Shown piece by piece: positions 1 to 11,084 of a stretch of DNA of 64,000 nucleotides. The notes beneath the pieces were generated by a model, which was not told the DNA's origin, did no database searches, and saw only the letters and a list, made by a program, of their open reading frames with translations. The translations under genes and the position numbers were made by a program. The stretch is from Plasmopara viticola (Eukaryota > Oomycota > Peronosporomycetes > Peronosporales > Peronosporaceae): assembly GCA_001695595.3 (NCBI GenBank), contig MBPM02000159.1:30965-94964 (forward strand), written 5' to 3'. The number at the start of each line of letters is the position of its first letter. The stretch's first letter is position 1.

Positions 1-76
1 ACTAATTGTGACGTACTTGTAATTACTGTGAAGCCATCCACCTGTTCAATATGCATTCAGCGGTGTAATGTTAACA
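1..76 (-). repeat. 3' LTR of element 1 (partial, cut by window start)
   Basis: Positions 1-76 match 4318-4393 with few differences. The LTR end reads ...GTAATGTTAACA on the plus strand. Next to it lies a purine-rich tract (minus strand GTGAGTGGGAG), the likely polypurine tract. Confidence 0.85.
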
Positions 77-89
77 CTCCCACTCACCG

Positions 90-766
90 CTAATGCTGTG
101 TGTCCTTTGTTGCTGACTTGGTCTTGATTCCGGAGGCTTCGCGCAGATACTTCAGCATCTTGGTTCCAAGCGCCTTGGTTAGCATATCTGCAAGCTGACT
201 CCTTGTATCAATGTAGCCAATCTTGAGTAATCCATGCTGAACGTTCTCCCGAATAAAGTGATGTCTGATGTCCACGTGCTTTGTACGTGCGTGGTAGTCC
301 GCGTTGTTTGCCAAAGCTATCGCACCTTGATTGTCTTCCCATAGTTGCGTGCCTCCCACTTGTTCTTGACCCATGTCCTTGAGCATTGCGCGCGCCCAAA
401 GTACTTCTTGTGTGCACAAGCTGAGCGCCATATACTCTGCTTCTGCGGAACTTAGTGCAACTGTTCTCTGATACTTGGACTTGAATACGACCGGAGCTTT
501 ACCAATGTTGATCAACACACCTGAGACAGACCGTCTGTCATCGGTGTTGCTACCCCAGTCAGCATCCGAAAAAAAAAAGCTTCAATAGTCACCTTTCCCG
601 TCCCTCTTTGGTAAACGATCCCATGATGACGTGTCGAATTTAAGTAGCGCAATACACGAATTGCGGCGTTCCAATGTGGTAACCCCGGTTTTTCGAAAAT
701 CGAGACAGTTGTGTCACGATGTATGCGACGTCCGGCCGAGTGCAAGTTGTAACATATAGCAGACAT
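90..766 (-). pseudogene. Copia RNase H domain (element 1), two frames
   Basis: Two overlapping reading frames encode the end of RT and RNase H. The segment 512-766 carries the RT/RNase H connection and runs into a homopolymer (plus-strand A tract near 570-580) where the frame changes. The segment 90-518 carries the RNase H motifs SSAEAEYMA, DNQGAIALA and RTKHVDIRHHF, and the C-terminal QLADMLTK block that closes copia polyproteins. The stop lies just before the polypurine tract and 3' LTR. Confidence 0.87.
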
Positions 767-2358
767 CCAATTAGTGAGCGGTATGGTCTTGACCGCATCT
801 CCGAACGCTCAGCTTCTGTACTTGGTGACTGTGATGTTGACAGCTTGAGACCGGACGTACACGGATTGTCGACGTTCTTGGCGTTTTTCTGTCCAAATCG
901 CTCAGCCACGTCGCTAATGTAGCGTGTTTGCTTGATCATTAGTGTGTAAGCTGTCATGTCGTGGTCGATCTCCATGCCCAAGATGAACTTCGCCATACCG
1001 AGATCCTTCATCTTGAAAACACTTTTAAGCATCCCCTTGACCTCTAGAGTCTCGTCGCTCGTCTTGGCTGCAACGATCATATCATCGACATAAAGACATA
1101 CGTACACAAAACCGTCCACCACTTTCTTCACGTAGACGCATTGATCCGCTCCACAACTTTTAAAATCGTTCTTCTTGGAGACGTGGTCGATTGTCTTATT
1201 CCAAGCGCTTGCAGCTTGCTTGAGACCATATATAGCTTTGTTCAGCTGACACGCAAATCCTTGAGGTCCCTTAACACCAATTGGAACTTCCATGTGAACA
1301 CGATCCGACAGTACACTGTTGAGAAAGGCGGTGTCGACGTCCAGCTGTTCCATTTTGTAGCCTAATACCGCACACACTGCGAGTACAACTCGAATTGAGT
1401 TCATGTTGGCCACTGGAGAGTAAGTCTCGAAGAAATCCACGGCGTATTTCTGCTTGAAACCTTTAGCCACCAATCGTGCTTTGTAGCGCACAACACATCC
1501 ATTCTGGTCACGCTTCTTAGCAAAAACCCAGCGGCATCCAATCGTGCGTCCAATTGATTCTCGTGGAACGAGTGTCCATGTTTTGTTTTTGTGATGCGAC
1601 TGTAATTCAGCGTCCAATGCTTGTCGCCACTGTTCTGCCTCGTCACTAGACATTGCCTGCGCATACGTGGTTGGCAAGTCTGATTCTTCACCAACACTCA
1701 CAGCGTAAGCGAGAATAGCGTCAGCTATCAGGCCGTCTTCATCAACCCTCGCACGCTTTGAAGATGGTGGTCCTTCGCTTCCTCCCAGACTTTCATCGGC
1801 ATCTGATCCGTTTTCCAGCAACAACATTGGTTCATTTGTACGCCTTGAACGTTCCACTTGCGGTCGAAATACCAATCGATCTTCCTGTGCATCCAGTGTA
1901 GGAGTTCTGTACTCTGTCAGTTCAGAGTGTACTGAGGTCGGTAATCGAAGCATCTCTACCCTTGACTCATTTGGGTCGGACTCCTCTTCATTCATTGGAG
2001 CATCTGGAATTTCATCTGCTCCTTCACCCTCCATAAGTTCATCTTGATCATGTTGGTGTTCCGTCGGCCCGGACACAGCACTTTCATCGTTGTCTTTGGT
2101 AACGTGTATCACTTTTATTTGTTTGAGCGGGTGTGTCTCATAAATGCCGCCCACTTCACGCTCGTCCAGCTTCATCGACCGTGATACTGATATCTTGTCT
2201 TTCTCCAAATCGTAAACTCGGTATCCCTTGGTGTCTTCGGCATAACCAAGGAACATGCACTTGAAGCTTTTGGCTTCGAGCTTAGTCCTCTTCACTAGAT
2301 CAACGTGAGCATATCCATGAGACCCAAACACCCTAAGATGATCCATCCGTGGCTTCAT
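640..2358 (-). pseudogene. Copia integrase C-terminus and reverse transcriptase (element 1, frameshifted)
   Basis: Continues the preceding frame after the break near 2378. It starts in the integrase C-terminal region (KPRMDHLRVFGSHGYAH), passes through an acidic, low-complexity linker and enters the copia RT (RVT_2). The active-site motif CLYVDDM is intact and is followed by LGMEIDHD and the TRPDVAY block. The reading frame is lost near 690, where RNase H should continue (EKPGLPHWNAAIRVLRYL in another frame). Apart from the breaks the protein looks functional, so either indel error or a recent loss is possible. Confidence 0.88.
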
Positions 2359-4199
2359 CTTAAATCCCAGTTCATATGGGTGTTATTTGGGTGCATTGTA
2401 TTAGGAGAGCGGTTGATCAGGTACACCGCAGTGCTTACTGCCTCTGCCCACCAACATGTCGGAACACACTTGTAGTGTAGCATGCTCCGTGCCTTTTCCA
2501 TTATCGTACGGTTCATTCGTTCTGCAATTCCATTTTGTTGGGGACTGTATGGTACTGTACGCTGATGTATGATACCGTTCCGCTGACATAAATCCGTAAC
2601 TGTCTTGTTGACAAACTCCGTTCCATTGTTCGAACGCAAGCACTTGATACGGGTTCCCCACTGATTCTCATGCAGTGCTTTGAACATCTTGATCTTGTCG
2701 GCAACTTCACTCTTCTTTGCCAGATAGTAAGCCACCACATACCTTGAATAATCATCCACAAACGTCAAAATGTATTTAGCACCTCCTTTTGAAAGTGTCT
2801 TCATCGGTCCCATCACGTCTGTGTGACCTAATTCCAATACACGTGACGTCTTTGTCATGGAGCGTCCTGGAAAAGCTTCGATCGTCTGCTTGCCTTTCAT
2901 GCATCCACCACACAGGGTCTTAATACCTTGTTTTAGCGCAGGAATACCTTCTGTGGATCGCATAGTCTTCACTAAAACGTCCTCACTTGGATGTCCCATA
3001 CGAGCGTGCCATAACTCCCACTGACTATCAACTCCCGAGTTTTGCACCAATCGTGCCTCCTCTTGCTCACAATCCAGTGTGTAAGCTTTCCCATCTCTTG
3101 TCCCAGTTGCCAAAGCTTCGTTCTTGTCCCAAATGATGCACGAAGCACGCTGAAATTCCACACTTAGTCCACGTTCGGCAAGCTTTCCCACCAACAGAAG
3201 ACATCTGTCAAGTCCAGGGATAAGCAGCACTTCCATCATCGATATGCGTCTTCCATCTAAGCCGATAAGCTTCACTGTTCCAGCTCCTTCGACGCGTAAC
3301 TTTCTGCCATCTGCAATTGTTACCTTGATGTCGTCTTTAAGTTGCTTGAAGTCGATCAAGTCACTTCGGTGAGGGGTCATGTGTGACGTCGCACCACTGT
3401 CGATCAGCCAGCTTACTGATTGCTCATCCCCCACAGCAAACACTGCATCATTACCGCTATAACGGTTTCTGGAACGGTTCTCAGCAGCTGGGCAGTCCCG
3501 CTTCATATGACCAGTCTGGTCACAATTGAAGCATTTTCCCCGAAAACCGCCGCCCTTGCGTGGCGCGTAAATCTTGCGGCCACTTCCTCGTCTGCCCTTG
3601 ATAAGTCCATCATTGTCTGTGGCTCGAAACGCTTTCTCACTTATTTCTTTCTTCTGTAGTCTGTCTGACTCCTTCAAGAGCTTCTCCTTGACTTTGATCA
3701 GAGTGATGTCCTTGGCGTTCTCCACGATAGAAGATATTATTTCATATTCCGCCGGCAAGCTGCTCAGAAGCACCCGTAGCTGTCTTGATTCATCCACCGG
3801 CTCTCCCGTCATCTGGAGTCCCACGACCAGCTCATCGAAAGCGTCCAGATGTTCATCCATGCGAGTGCCACTCTCCATTTTAAACTCATGAAGGCGCCGT
3901 GTCATCGTGACACGGTTGTGTAAAGTGGAACAATGGTAGAAATCGCGAAGCGTTCCCCATGCCTCCAAGGCACGAGAAGCAGACCGTATCTTGGTCTGGT
4001 GTTGTATCTCGACGCCCTGGGCAATTATACCCAATGCCTTGGCGTCATTCACGAGCCACGTCTCCGTTATTTCGCTCTCGCCCTTCGCGCCCGTAATGTG
4101 TCCCAGCAGCCCTTTTCTTGCGAGAGCCATTCTCATGTTGAACTCCCAATGGTAGTAGTTACCATCTCCTAGGAGGACTTCGGTGCGCTTGGTAGTCAT
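2355..4199 (-). CDS. Copia Gag-protease-integrase polyprotein, N-terminal part (element 1)
   Basis: A 614-residue reading frame starting at the ATG 48 bases inside the 5' LTR edge. Residues 1-140 are the UBN2-type copia Gag. A CCHC zinc knuckle lies at about 223-236 (CFNCDQTGHMKRDC). The aspartic protease motif DSGA is at about 267-270. The integrase follows, with an HHCC zinc-binding region at about 395-440 and a DDE core. The second catalytic Asp, normally in S-D-N-G, reads SNNGTEF, so the integrase may be inactive. The frame ends at a one-base frameshift near 2378, after which the integrase C-terminus continues in the next frame. This is the only copy in the window with a complete gag. Confidence 0.9.
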   Translation of the reverse strand: MTTKRTEVLLGDGNYYHWEFNMRMALARKGLLGHITGAKGESEITETWLVNDAKALGIIAQGVEIQHQTKIRSASRALEAWGTLRDFYHCSTLHNRVTMTRRLHEFKMESGTRMDEHLDAFDELVVGLQMTGEPVDESRQLRVLLSSLPAEYEIISSIVENAKDITLIKVKEKLLKESDRLQKKEISEKAFRATDNDGLIKGRRGSGRKIYAPRKGGGFRGKCFNCDQTGHMKRDCPAAENRSRNRYSGNDAVFAVGDEQSVSWLIDSGATSHMTPHRSDLIDFKQLKDDIKVTIADGRKLRVEGAGTVKLIGLDGRRISMMEVLLIPGLDRCLLLVGKLAERGLSVEFQRASCIIWDKNEALATGTRDGKAYTLDCEQEEARLVQNSGVDSQWELWHARMGHPSEDVLVKTMRSTEGIPALKQGIKTLCGGCMKGKQTIEAFPGRSMTKTSRVLELGHTDVMGPMKTLSKGGAKYILTFVDDYSRYVVAYYLAKKSEVADKIKMFKALHENQWGTRIKCLRSNNGTEFVNKTVTDLCQRNGIIHQRTVPYSPQQNGIAERMNRTIMEKARSMLHYKCVPTCWWAEAVSTAVYLINRSPNTMHPNNTHMNWDLR

Positions 4200-4234
4200 G
4201 GCGGTGACGGTGTGGTGATGCGAGGCTGTTGTTT

Positions 4235-4247
4235 GCGGCTGTCAACC
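4235..4247 (-). promoter_or_regulatory. Putative primer-binding site of element 1
   Basis: Thirteen bases directly inside the 5' LTR, GCGGCTGTCAACC on the plus strand. They differ by one base from the tRNA-Asn(GUU) anticodon-arm sequence CGGCTGTTAACC, not from a tRNA 3' CCA end, which suggests priming by a tRNA fragment. Confidence 0.5.
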
Positions 4248-4393
4248 TGTTAAGAAGAAAGTAAAAACTAAAGTGAATACATTTATCCTGACCAATTAAT
4301 GGCTACCATATGTAATTACTAATTGTGACGTGCTTGTAATTACTGTGAAGCCATCCACCTGTTCAACATGCATTCAGCGGTGTAATGTTAAAA
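4248..4393 (-). repeat. 5' LTR of element 1, about 146 bp
   Basis: The outer part repeats positions 1-76. The inner edge is set by the conserved tract GCGGCTGTCAACC (4235-4247), which also abuts the LTRs of the palindrome elements. The outer terminus reads TTAAAA instead of the expected TTAACA. The next five bases, CTTTC (4394-4398), may be the target-site duplication. Confidence 0.8.
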
Positions 4394-5467
4394 CTTTCAC
4401 TATATCCGATATAAAAAAGAATAAGATATTATATTAAATCCTTCCACATATTGAAAAATATCAAATCAAAGCCTTTTAAGTTCACCGACAAGCATCCCTT
4501 CACTAAGTTCGAGCTCTAGCTGTTCTGAACTTACTGTCGTTTGAAATGTGTCAGGGTCTGGCGCATTGTGGAGAAAATAGCGAAAATTCTGGACTTATGT
4601 TACTAAACTTACCATATTTTTTCGCAAACATTGGCGTAAGGACCTACTGCCGCAAACACGCGCTTATTATCCTTTAGCAATTGGTTTATTCCATCCCTTC
4701 GTTCAGCCGGCGCAGTCTTTCATCCCTACACTTTTTTCGCTTCGCGCAAGCCACAGTTGTCTCGAATCTTCACTTTGACTTCGAAATTTTCACTTTCACT
4801 CCAAAACGCTTCACAAGTTATCACTGCGTCGGTGAAAGAGAAGAACGTGTTGTTGACGTCTTAGTAAGTATCCCTTAATAATGTGGACAAGCATGGATGG
4901 CACGATGCCTCATCTCCGCCGCTGCAAACGACATTGGGCGCCCGAAGTTTGATTTTCTAGTATTTTGACCCGTCCCGCATCTTCATCGCGATAAGTTTAC
5001 GATTTGCGAATGCCCCATAAATTGCGTTGTGAAGCAAAACTTCGCATGCGAGGCCATGGAAGCCGACCGCAACAGATTTTGCACACTTGTTAGCCGCAAG
5101 CCATTATTTGTGTCAGCGATCTGCCCCAACATGCTCAATACAAGATGCTATGAAGTAGACCCGTCGCTTAAGCGCAGTTCTAATAACTATTAAACAGATA
5201 TGTTGACAGAAATTTGTATGCGTACACACTTTTCATTTACTTCTTTTTCAAACACAGAAAATGGATGCTTTGGTACGCGGGCACCAACAATTCGACGATC
5301 ACGACGGGTGAGTACCTTGCAAGTTGTACAACAAAAGTTGAGGTATATTGCATCGACAATGCTGTGACGCAAAGGTTGCAAGAGCTATTTTTTACAATTC
5401 ATTTCCAGCGACTAGAGTGACAAAGAAGATGAAGACAGCTTTTAAATGGTACAAGCTCAGTACGCCG
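4394..5467. other. Outer flank of palindrome A, left; no recognised gene
   Basis: About 1.07 kb between element 1 and the left copia element. It is mirrored at 15531-16610. Open frames are short (about 65 codons) and not convincing. The innermost 120 bp (about 5350-5467) is also found at the same place in palindrome B (29850-29963). The rest is specific to palindrome A. Confidence 0.6.
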
Positions 5468-5472
5468 TCAGC

Positions 5473-5749
5473 TATTGAGTTGGACCGCTTGTGTGGTTGG
5501 AAGCAAATTGTGAAGTAAATACATATTGGTCCTTAGTTCGCAAACTGCTTGCTACCTCTAAGCCACTCATTCCCGATACTAGATAACCTATACCGGCCAC
5601 CTGATTTACCTAGACCAATGAAAAGCTTTCAAACCTTCTTAAGGCATCTAGAAGCTTTTGGAAGCTTCTCCTGTGACGTCACACCGTGACGTCATGACTA
5701 TATCAAAGTATATCTAATCATACAAGCATTATGTGGTGTGATACCAACA
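5473..5749 (-). repeat. 3' LTR of element A-left
   Basis: 277 bp, matching 9643-9919. It contains two TGACGTCA sites and a partly eroded GAA/TTC array. Confidence 0.88.
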
Positions 5750-5762
5750 CTCTCACTTACTG

Positions 5763-8700
5763 CTAATGCTGGTTGCGCCTTGGTCTGATGCCACTTGCGT
5801 ATAGCAAGTATTCGAGTCGCTTTCTCCCTAGTCCCTTAGTCAACATGTCCGCAAACTGGCCCTCCGTCGATACGTATTCCACCACGATGATGTCTCGGGC
5901 CACGTTCTCCAGGATGATGTGGTGACGAATGTCGACGCGCTTGGTCCTAGCATTGTAGCCCGCATTATTGGCAAGTTCGATCGCACCTTGATTGGCTTCC
6001 CAGACCAACGTGGCTCCCACTTGCTCATGACCAAGATCCTTGAGCATCGCACGGACCCAAAGCACTTCTTGTGTACACAAGCTTATAGCCATGTACTCCG
6101 CCTCCGCCGAGCTCAAAGCAACCGTACGCTGATACTTGGACTTGAAGATGACTGGTGCGCCGCCAATCATAACCACCGTCCCTGACACGGAGCGATCGTC
6201 AATGTTGCTGCCCCAGTCTGCGTCTGCGTATGCTGTAGCTTGCACCTCACTAGCGCTGCCGTCATATGTAATCACATACTCACGTGTCGTCTTGAGATAC
6301 CGAAGAACACGAATGGCCACCTTCCAATGTTGTTTACCTGGATTCTCCAAAAATCTTGATAATTGGGTGATGACATACGCCACATCTGGGCGCGTACATG
6401 TCGTGATATATAACACACATCCGATCAACGACCTGTACGGTTTCGACTGCATTTCTGCTCTCTCGACTTCCGTCGTTGGTGATTGCATCTTTGACAGCTT
6501 CAAACCGGACTCACATGGGTTAGCCACTGCCTTTGCGTCCTCTTGGTTGAAACGGCTGACCACATCATCGATTTATCGAGTCTGTCGAATCATCAGCGTA
6601 CTGCCGTTGCGGTCATGATCTCCATACCAAGAATAATTTTAGCCTTGCCTAGCTCCTTCATCCGATAAAACCTCTTGAGTGCTGTCTTGGCCTCTTGAAT
6701 CTCCCTGCTGGTCTTGGCGGCAATGATCATGTCGTCAACGTAGAGACACACATAGACGTAGTTGCCATCTTGACTCTTGACGTAGACACACTGATCTGCT
6801 CCGCTGCTACAAAATCCAATCTCTAAAAACACAGCATGTATCGTCTTGTTCCACGCACTTGCAGCCTGCCTGAGACCGTAGATCGCCTTGTCCAACTTGC
6901 ACATCATTTTCTCGGCATTGGCTATGCCATTTGGTACTTCCATGAGCACGACTTCCTTGAGATCACTATTCAGGAACGCCGTTGCCGCAATCCAGCTGCT
7001 CAGTTACGAACCCATTCGCCACCACCACAGCTAGCACGACCCTGATCGAGTTCTTGTTTGCCACGGGCGAGTACGTCTCGAAGAAGTTGACACCAAATTT
7101 CTGCTTGAACCCCTTAGCGACGAGTCGAGCCTTGTAGCGCACCACTTGTCCGTGCTCGTTCCGCTTCTTGGCGAATACCCATCTACAACCGATTGGTCGA
7201 ATGACTTGTCGTCTTGGTACCAGCGTCCAGGATCCGTTATCCGCGTGCGCCTTGAGCTCCGCTTGCATCGCCTGGTTCCATTTGCAATTGTCGCTGCTTT
7301 TTAATGCTTGACTGTATGTTGATGGAGCGTCGTCCGCCTCACCAACACTTGCAGTATAGGCCAATACAGCCTCTGCAATAAGACCTTCATCATATACTTT
7401 GGGACGCTTTGGAGAAGGTGGTTTATCGCTGCCCTTTGACGCGTCTTCACTGCCATCACCATCCTCTAGCATCAGCGCTCTGTCTCGTAAGCGTCTTGAT
7501 CGATTCAGCTCCGGTTGAAACACCAACCGATTTTCCTGAAATGCTTGTCTCGGAACGTGATATTCCGTTATCTCATCACCTCTTGTTTCTTGAGTTTCTG
7601 GACCTAGTATTTGAGGTATGATGATATTTGTATCACATAAAGTCGATTCCATCTCGTCCATCTCGATATCAGAAGCGCTTTCTTCGACATCTTCCATTGT
7701 CTCGTCTCTATCTGATTGACGAACCATCGGAATCACTGCTTCGTCAGTGTCCCAAATATGCTTGACGATTGATTCTTTCTCCGATACCATTGTGTCGTAT
7801 ATGCCTTCAACTTCCCGCTCGTCTAGTCTTATGGAGCGTGATATGACAACCTTCGACCTTTCTAGATCGAACACTCTGTATCCTTTGGTGTTCTCCGCGT
7901 ACCTGAGGAACATACACCGAAAACTCTTTAACTCGAGTTTTGTCCTCTTGGCATCGTCAATATGAGCATAGCCTTGCGATCCAAACACACGCAAATGCTC
8001 AATCCTTGGCTTCAACTGGAAATCCAACTCGAACGGTGTGACGCCCGAATTCGCAGAGTTTATGGATCTGTTGATCAAGTACACAGCCGTACTGACCGCC
8101 TCTGCCCACCACTGCATGCCGACACCCTTGTAGTACAGCATACTCCTTGCCTTTTCCATGATCGTGCGGTTCATGCGTTCAGCAACGCCGTTCTGGTACG
8201 GGCTATACGGTACTGTCCGCTGGTGCACGATACCATTACGGGCACATATATCGGCAATCTTCTTGTTGACGAACTCCGTCCCGTTGTCCGACCGTATACA
8301 CTTTATGCGCTTGTCCCATTGATTCTCGTAGAATGCCTTGAACTCGCTCAGTTTTGCGGCCACCTCGCTTTTGTGCTTCATAATATACGCTACCACAAAT
8401 TTGAGTAGTCGTCCACGAAAGTCAACACGAATCTTGCACCACCCTTTGAGACCGTCTTCATCGGTCCCATCACGTCTGTGTGCACAAGCTCTAACACACG
8501 TGACGTCCTTGTCAGCGACTGAGACGGGAAGGTATCGACCGTCTGTTTGACCTTCATGCAACCACTGCACAGCTTCTGAATGCTCTGCTTGACCGCTGGC
8601 ATACCGCTCGTGGCGCGCTGTGTCTTGTCCATACCAGCTTTTCCGGGGTGTCCCAAGCGAGCATGCCAAAGTTCCCACTCATTCATAGCCCCTGAGTATT

Positions 8701-9593
8701 CCACAAGCCGAGCTTCTTCTTGCTCAAAATCCAGGAAGTATGCCTTACCAATCTTCTTGCCGCTTGCAATCGCGCGCTTGGCACTCCAAATGACGCAGGA
8801 TGAGCTTTGAAACTCCACCCTCATGCCACGTCCTGCCAAATTTCCAACTGACGTCAGTCGTCTATTGAGTTCTGGTATGTGCAGGACCTCGACCATCTTG
8901 ATCCGTAGACCGTCCGGACCTTTCAGTTTGACTGTTCCCACTCCAGCCACTTGCAGCTTCTTACCATCAGCAATAGAGACTTCTTGACCAGTCTTTAACT
9001 CCTTGTACTCAAAACGATCGCTCCGATGTGGTGTCATATGCGACGTAGCCTCACTGTCGATGAGCCATTCTTCGCATCGCAGCTCACCAGCAGCAAACAC
9101 AGCACCTTCTCCCTCGTCATCGGTACGCTTCGGGCAGTCCCGCTTATAGTGTCCGACTTGCCACATTTAAAACATTGCGAGAGTCATCAACAGGTTCTCT
9201 AAGTGTCTGGAGGCCGACAACAAGCTCATCAGAAGCATCCAAGTGCTTCGACATCGTCGAACCACTGTCCATCTTGAAATCATGCAGACGACATGTCATC
9301 TCGACACGGTTGTGGAGCGTGGTTCGGTTGTAGAAGTCTAGGAAGATGACCCACGCGTGCATCGCCATTGTTGCCGATCGTATCTTGGTCTGGTGTTGCA
9401 GCTCTGTGCCTTGAGCAATGATACCCAGTGCTTTAGCGTCGTTGAACAGCCAGGCTTCAGTCATCTCTTCCTCTTTCGTGATGACTTAAACGTGCGCCTG
9501 CAATCCCTTGCGCGCCAACGTCATACGCATGTTGGACTCCCAGTGGAAGTAGGTTCCACTACCCATGGGGACTTGACTTAGCTTGCTTGTCAT
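5763..9593 (-). pseudogene. Defective copia gag-pol of element A-left
   Basis: Gag starts at the ATG at 9593-9591 but meets a TAA near 9487, where the other copies read Gln. Gag then stops abruptly after EPVDDSR and joins the zinc knuckle in another frame. Protease and integrase N-terminus occupy 8390-9166; the protease motif reads DSEAT instead of DSGAT. A frameshift near 8400 (DDYSNLW) leads to integrase and RT at 6966-8678, with IRSDNGTEF intact. A shared frameshift near 6985 leads to the RT core with CLYVDDM at 6593-6949, and then RNase H at 5763-6563. With these breaks it cannot make a normal polyprotein. Confidence 0.9.
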
Positions 9594-9629
9594 GGTGGGC
9601 GTGGCGACTGGTGGTCTTGAAACCTTTTT

Positions 9630-9642
9630 GCGGCTATTAACC
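9630..9642 (-). promoter_or_regulatory. Putative primer-binding site of A-left
   Basis: GCGGCTATTAACC on the plus strand, immediately inside the 5' LTR. It has one mismatch to the tRNA-Asn anticodon arm (CGGCTGTTAACC). Confidence 0.45.
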
Positions 9643-9919
9643 TATTGAGTTGGACCGCTTGTGTGGTTGAAAGCAAATTGTGAAGTGGATATATATTGGT
9701 CCTTAGTTCGCAAACTGCTTGCTACCTCTAAGCCACTCATTCCATATACTAGATAACCTATACCGGCCACCTGGTTTATCTAGACCAATGAAAACCTTTC
9801 GAACCTTCTTAAGGCTTCTAGAAGCTTCTGGAAGCTTCTCCTGTGATGTCACACCGTGACGTCATGACTATATTAAAGTATACGTAATCATACAAGCATT
9901 AGGTGTTGTAATACCAACA
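9643..9919 (-). repeat. 5' LTR of element A-left
   Basis: 277 bp, ending in ...CCAACA at 9919 on the plus strand and followed by the TSD copy TCAGC. Its inner edge abuts the putative primer-binding site GCGGCTATTAACC (9630-9642). Confidence 0.9.
9801..9864 (-). promoter_or_regulatory. Heat-shock-element array and CRE site in the LTR of A-left
   Basis: Alternating GAA/TTC units occur every 5 bp at 9801, 9806, 9816, 9821, 9826, 9831 and 9836, with one unit (9811) changed to AAG. This is the arrangement bound by heat shock factor trimers. A perfect TGACGTCA lies at 9857-9864 and a degenerate TGATGTCA at 9844-9851, the consensus for CREB/ATF-type bZIP proteins. Regulatory activity is inferred from motif match only. 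Confidence 0.6.
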
Positions 9920-11084
9920 TCAGCCTTGACAAAACTCTTTCATAGAAGCTGACTCTCACGAAATATGCGTTAACGCGAAGCTTGAATTTATACTTAGGGA
10001 GTTGTAGTACTTAAAACATTGCGCCGGCAAGTTTTCCCCTCACCGTAAATTACCACCGAGACCATTCCTTAAACCTTCTTTCGATACAGCACCAATGTCA
10101 CCGACACAACTTCTCGACCACCTTAGAGCGAGAGCCACGACTTTTTGATAACAGTGTATTTTGAGAACCGCTCAACTATTGAGATCAAGCCCCTGTTTTT
10201 TTAACGACGCAACCCTTTGACTTAGCTTATAGCGAGTGCATGGGCCACAGGTTTGCTGGCTCAACTTGCTGCTGATGTCGGCATTTACATCATGCCTGAT
10301 ACTTTAAATCGAACTCTTCTTTGTTTTGGACTGGAGGTTAAGCAAAAGTCCACTGACTTGCTGTTAAACGCAACTAACTGAACAACAATCCAAAGACTTG
10401 CTCTTGTTAAAACGGCTGTTATTGTCAGTAGCGAACTTTGCTGCGTGTACAGGTACAATCAAACAACGTAGACGTCTAGCATGTGCAACATCAGCAGTAC
10501 AATTTGAATATTTGGCAGCAATCTTCTTTTAATGATGACGCAGACTGCAGTTACAATTTCCCCCCTTCTATTTATGGCCCCTAATCTAATTAGCAGAATG
10601 CTCTGGAAGCTTATCTGGTGACAAAGGCACTTGCTCCTTCGCCTCGGTTGTGTATTTGACAATGTCAATATGCACGTTCTCGAGCCCACAAGATGCAGAT
10701 TAAAAAAAACAGCCGTGGTATTTTTACTCGTATGAAATTGCTCTTGAATGGTTTTTCGATCTCACCCAGTGGTTGCACTGTAGGTCACGTATACAGGTTT
10801 TGCATCGAATAAATTAGCTAGGCAAGGAGTTGCCGAACGCATAAAGAGAGTTCGAAGATAGCATTCTTTTTGGAAGCTTTCTGGTGTTTAAACTGTAGAA
10901 GCGGAACCTTGTTCAGCCTTAGCTTTATGGTATACTTACATCGCACTCAATCGGCTTGACTGCGCGGTATTTTTACCATAAGGCTTTGCTTTAGTTGTCG
11001 ACATAGCTATATTGCATGCACAAAGATCGCACTTTGGTGCTTTTCTGACCTCAAGTATTTTGTAGTGGGCTGACTTAAGGTGAT
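9920..11084. other. Central spacer of palindrome A (1,165 bp), non-coding
   Basis: Single-copy within palindrome A but homologous, in the same orientation and to within one base of the same length, to the spacer of palindrome B (34402-35565). Only short, unconvincing reading frames occur. Its left end carries the TSD copy TCAGC. Its right end joins the LTR of the right-arm element directly. Part of its right half resembles 23650-24000. Confidence 0.85.

Larger units (their letters stand above)
1..4393 (-). mobile_element. Ty1/copia LTR retrotransposon (element 1), near full length
   Basis: Gag, protease, integrase, reverse transcriptase and RNase H follow one another on the minus strand, which is the Ty1/copia order. 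The element is flanked by related terminal sequences, 1-76 (cut by the window edge) and 4248-4393. On the minus strand the LTR begins TGTTAACATT and ends CTTAACA, a short inverted repeat. The coding region is broken by three apparent frameshifts near 2378, 690 and 572, the last in a run of A. The copy is otherwise well preserved and belongs to the same broad lineage as the palindrome elements, but it has a different, shorter LTR and a complete gag. Its right edge coincides exactly with the left edge of palindrome A. Confidence 0.93.
4394..9919. repeat. Palindrome A, left arm (5,526 bp)
   Basis: Inverted copy of 11085-16610, of equal length by my edge calls. Matching landmarks run in reverse order across the whole arm: the segment beginning ATATCCGATATAAAAAAG near 4401 pairs with its reverse complement near 16590, then the anonymous flank, then a complete copia element. 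The left edge abuts the LTR of element 1, so the arm may continue to the left of this window. Confidence 0.93.
5473..9919 (-). mobile_element. Copia element A-left (defective), 277-bp LTRs
   Basis: Both LTRs are 277 bp (5473-5749 and 9643-9919), running TGTTGG...CCAACTCAATA on the minus strand. The element is flanked by a perfect 5-bp target-site duplication, TCAGC, at 5468-5472 and 9920-9924. The 5' LTR faces the central spacer. The coding region is broken in several places and lacks the C-terminal third of gag, a deletion shared by all four palindrome copies. The TSD marks this orientation as the original insertion at the locus. Confidence 0.92.

Noticed and set aside
9920..11084. The palindromes as purely fold-back sequencing artefacts
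   Set aside because: The arms are not identical (substitutions, a stop in one gag only, small indels) and a unique spacer is present in two independent palindromes. An assembly cause is not excluded, but a single-molecule fold-back is unlikely.
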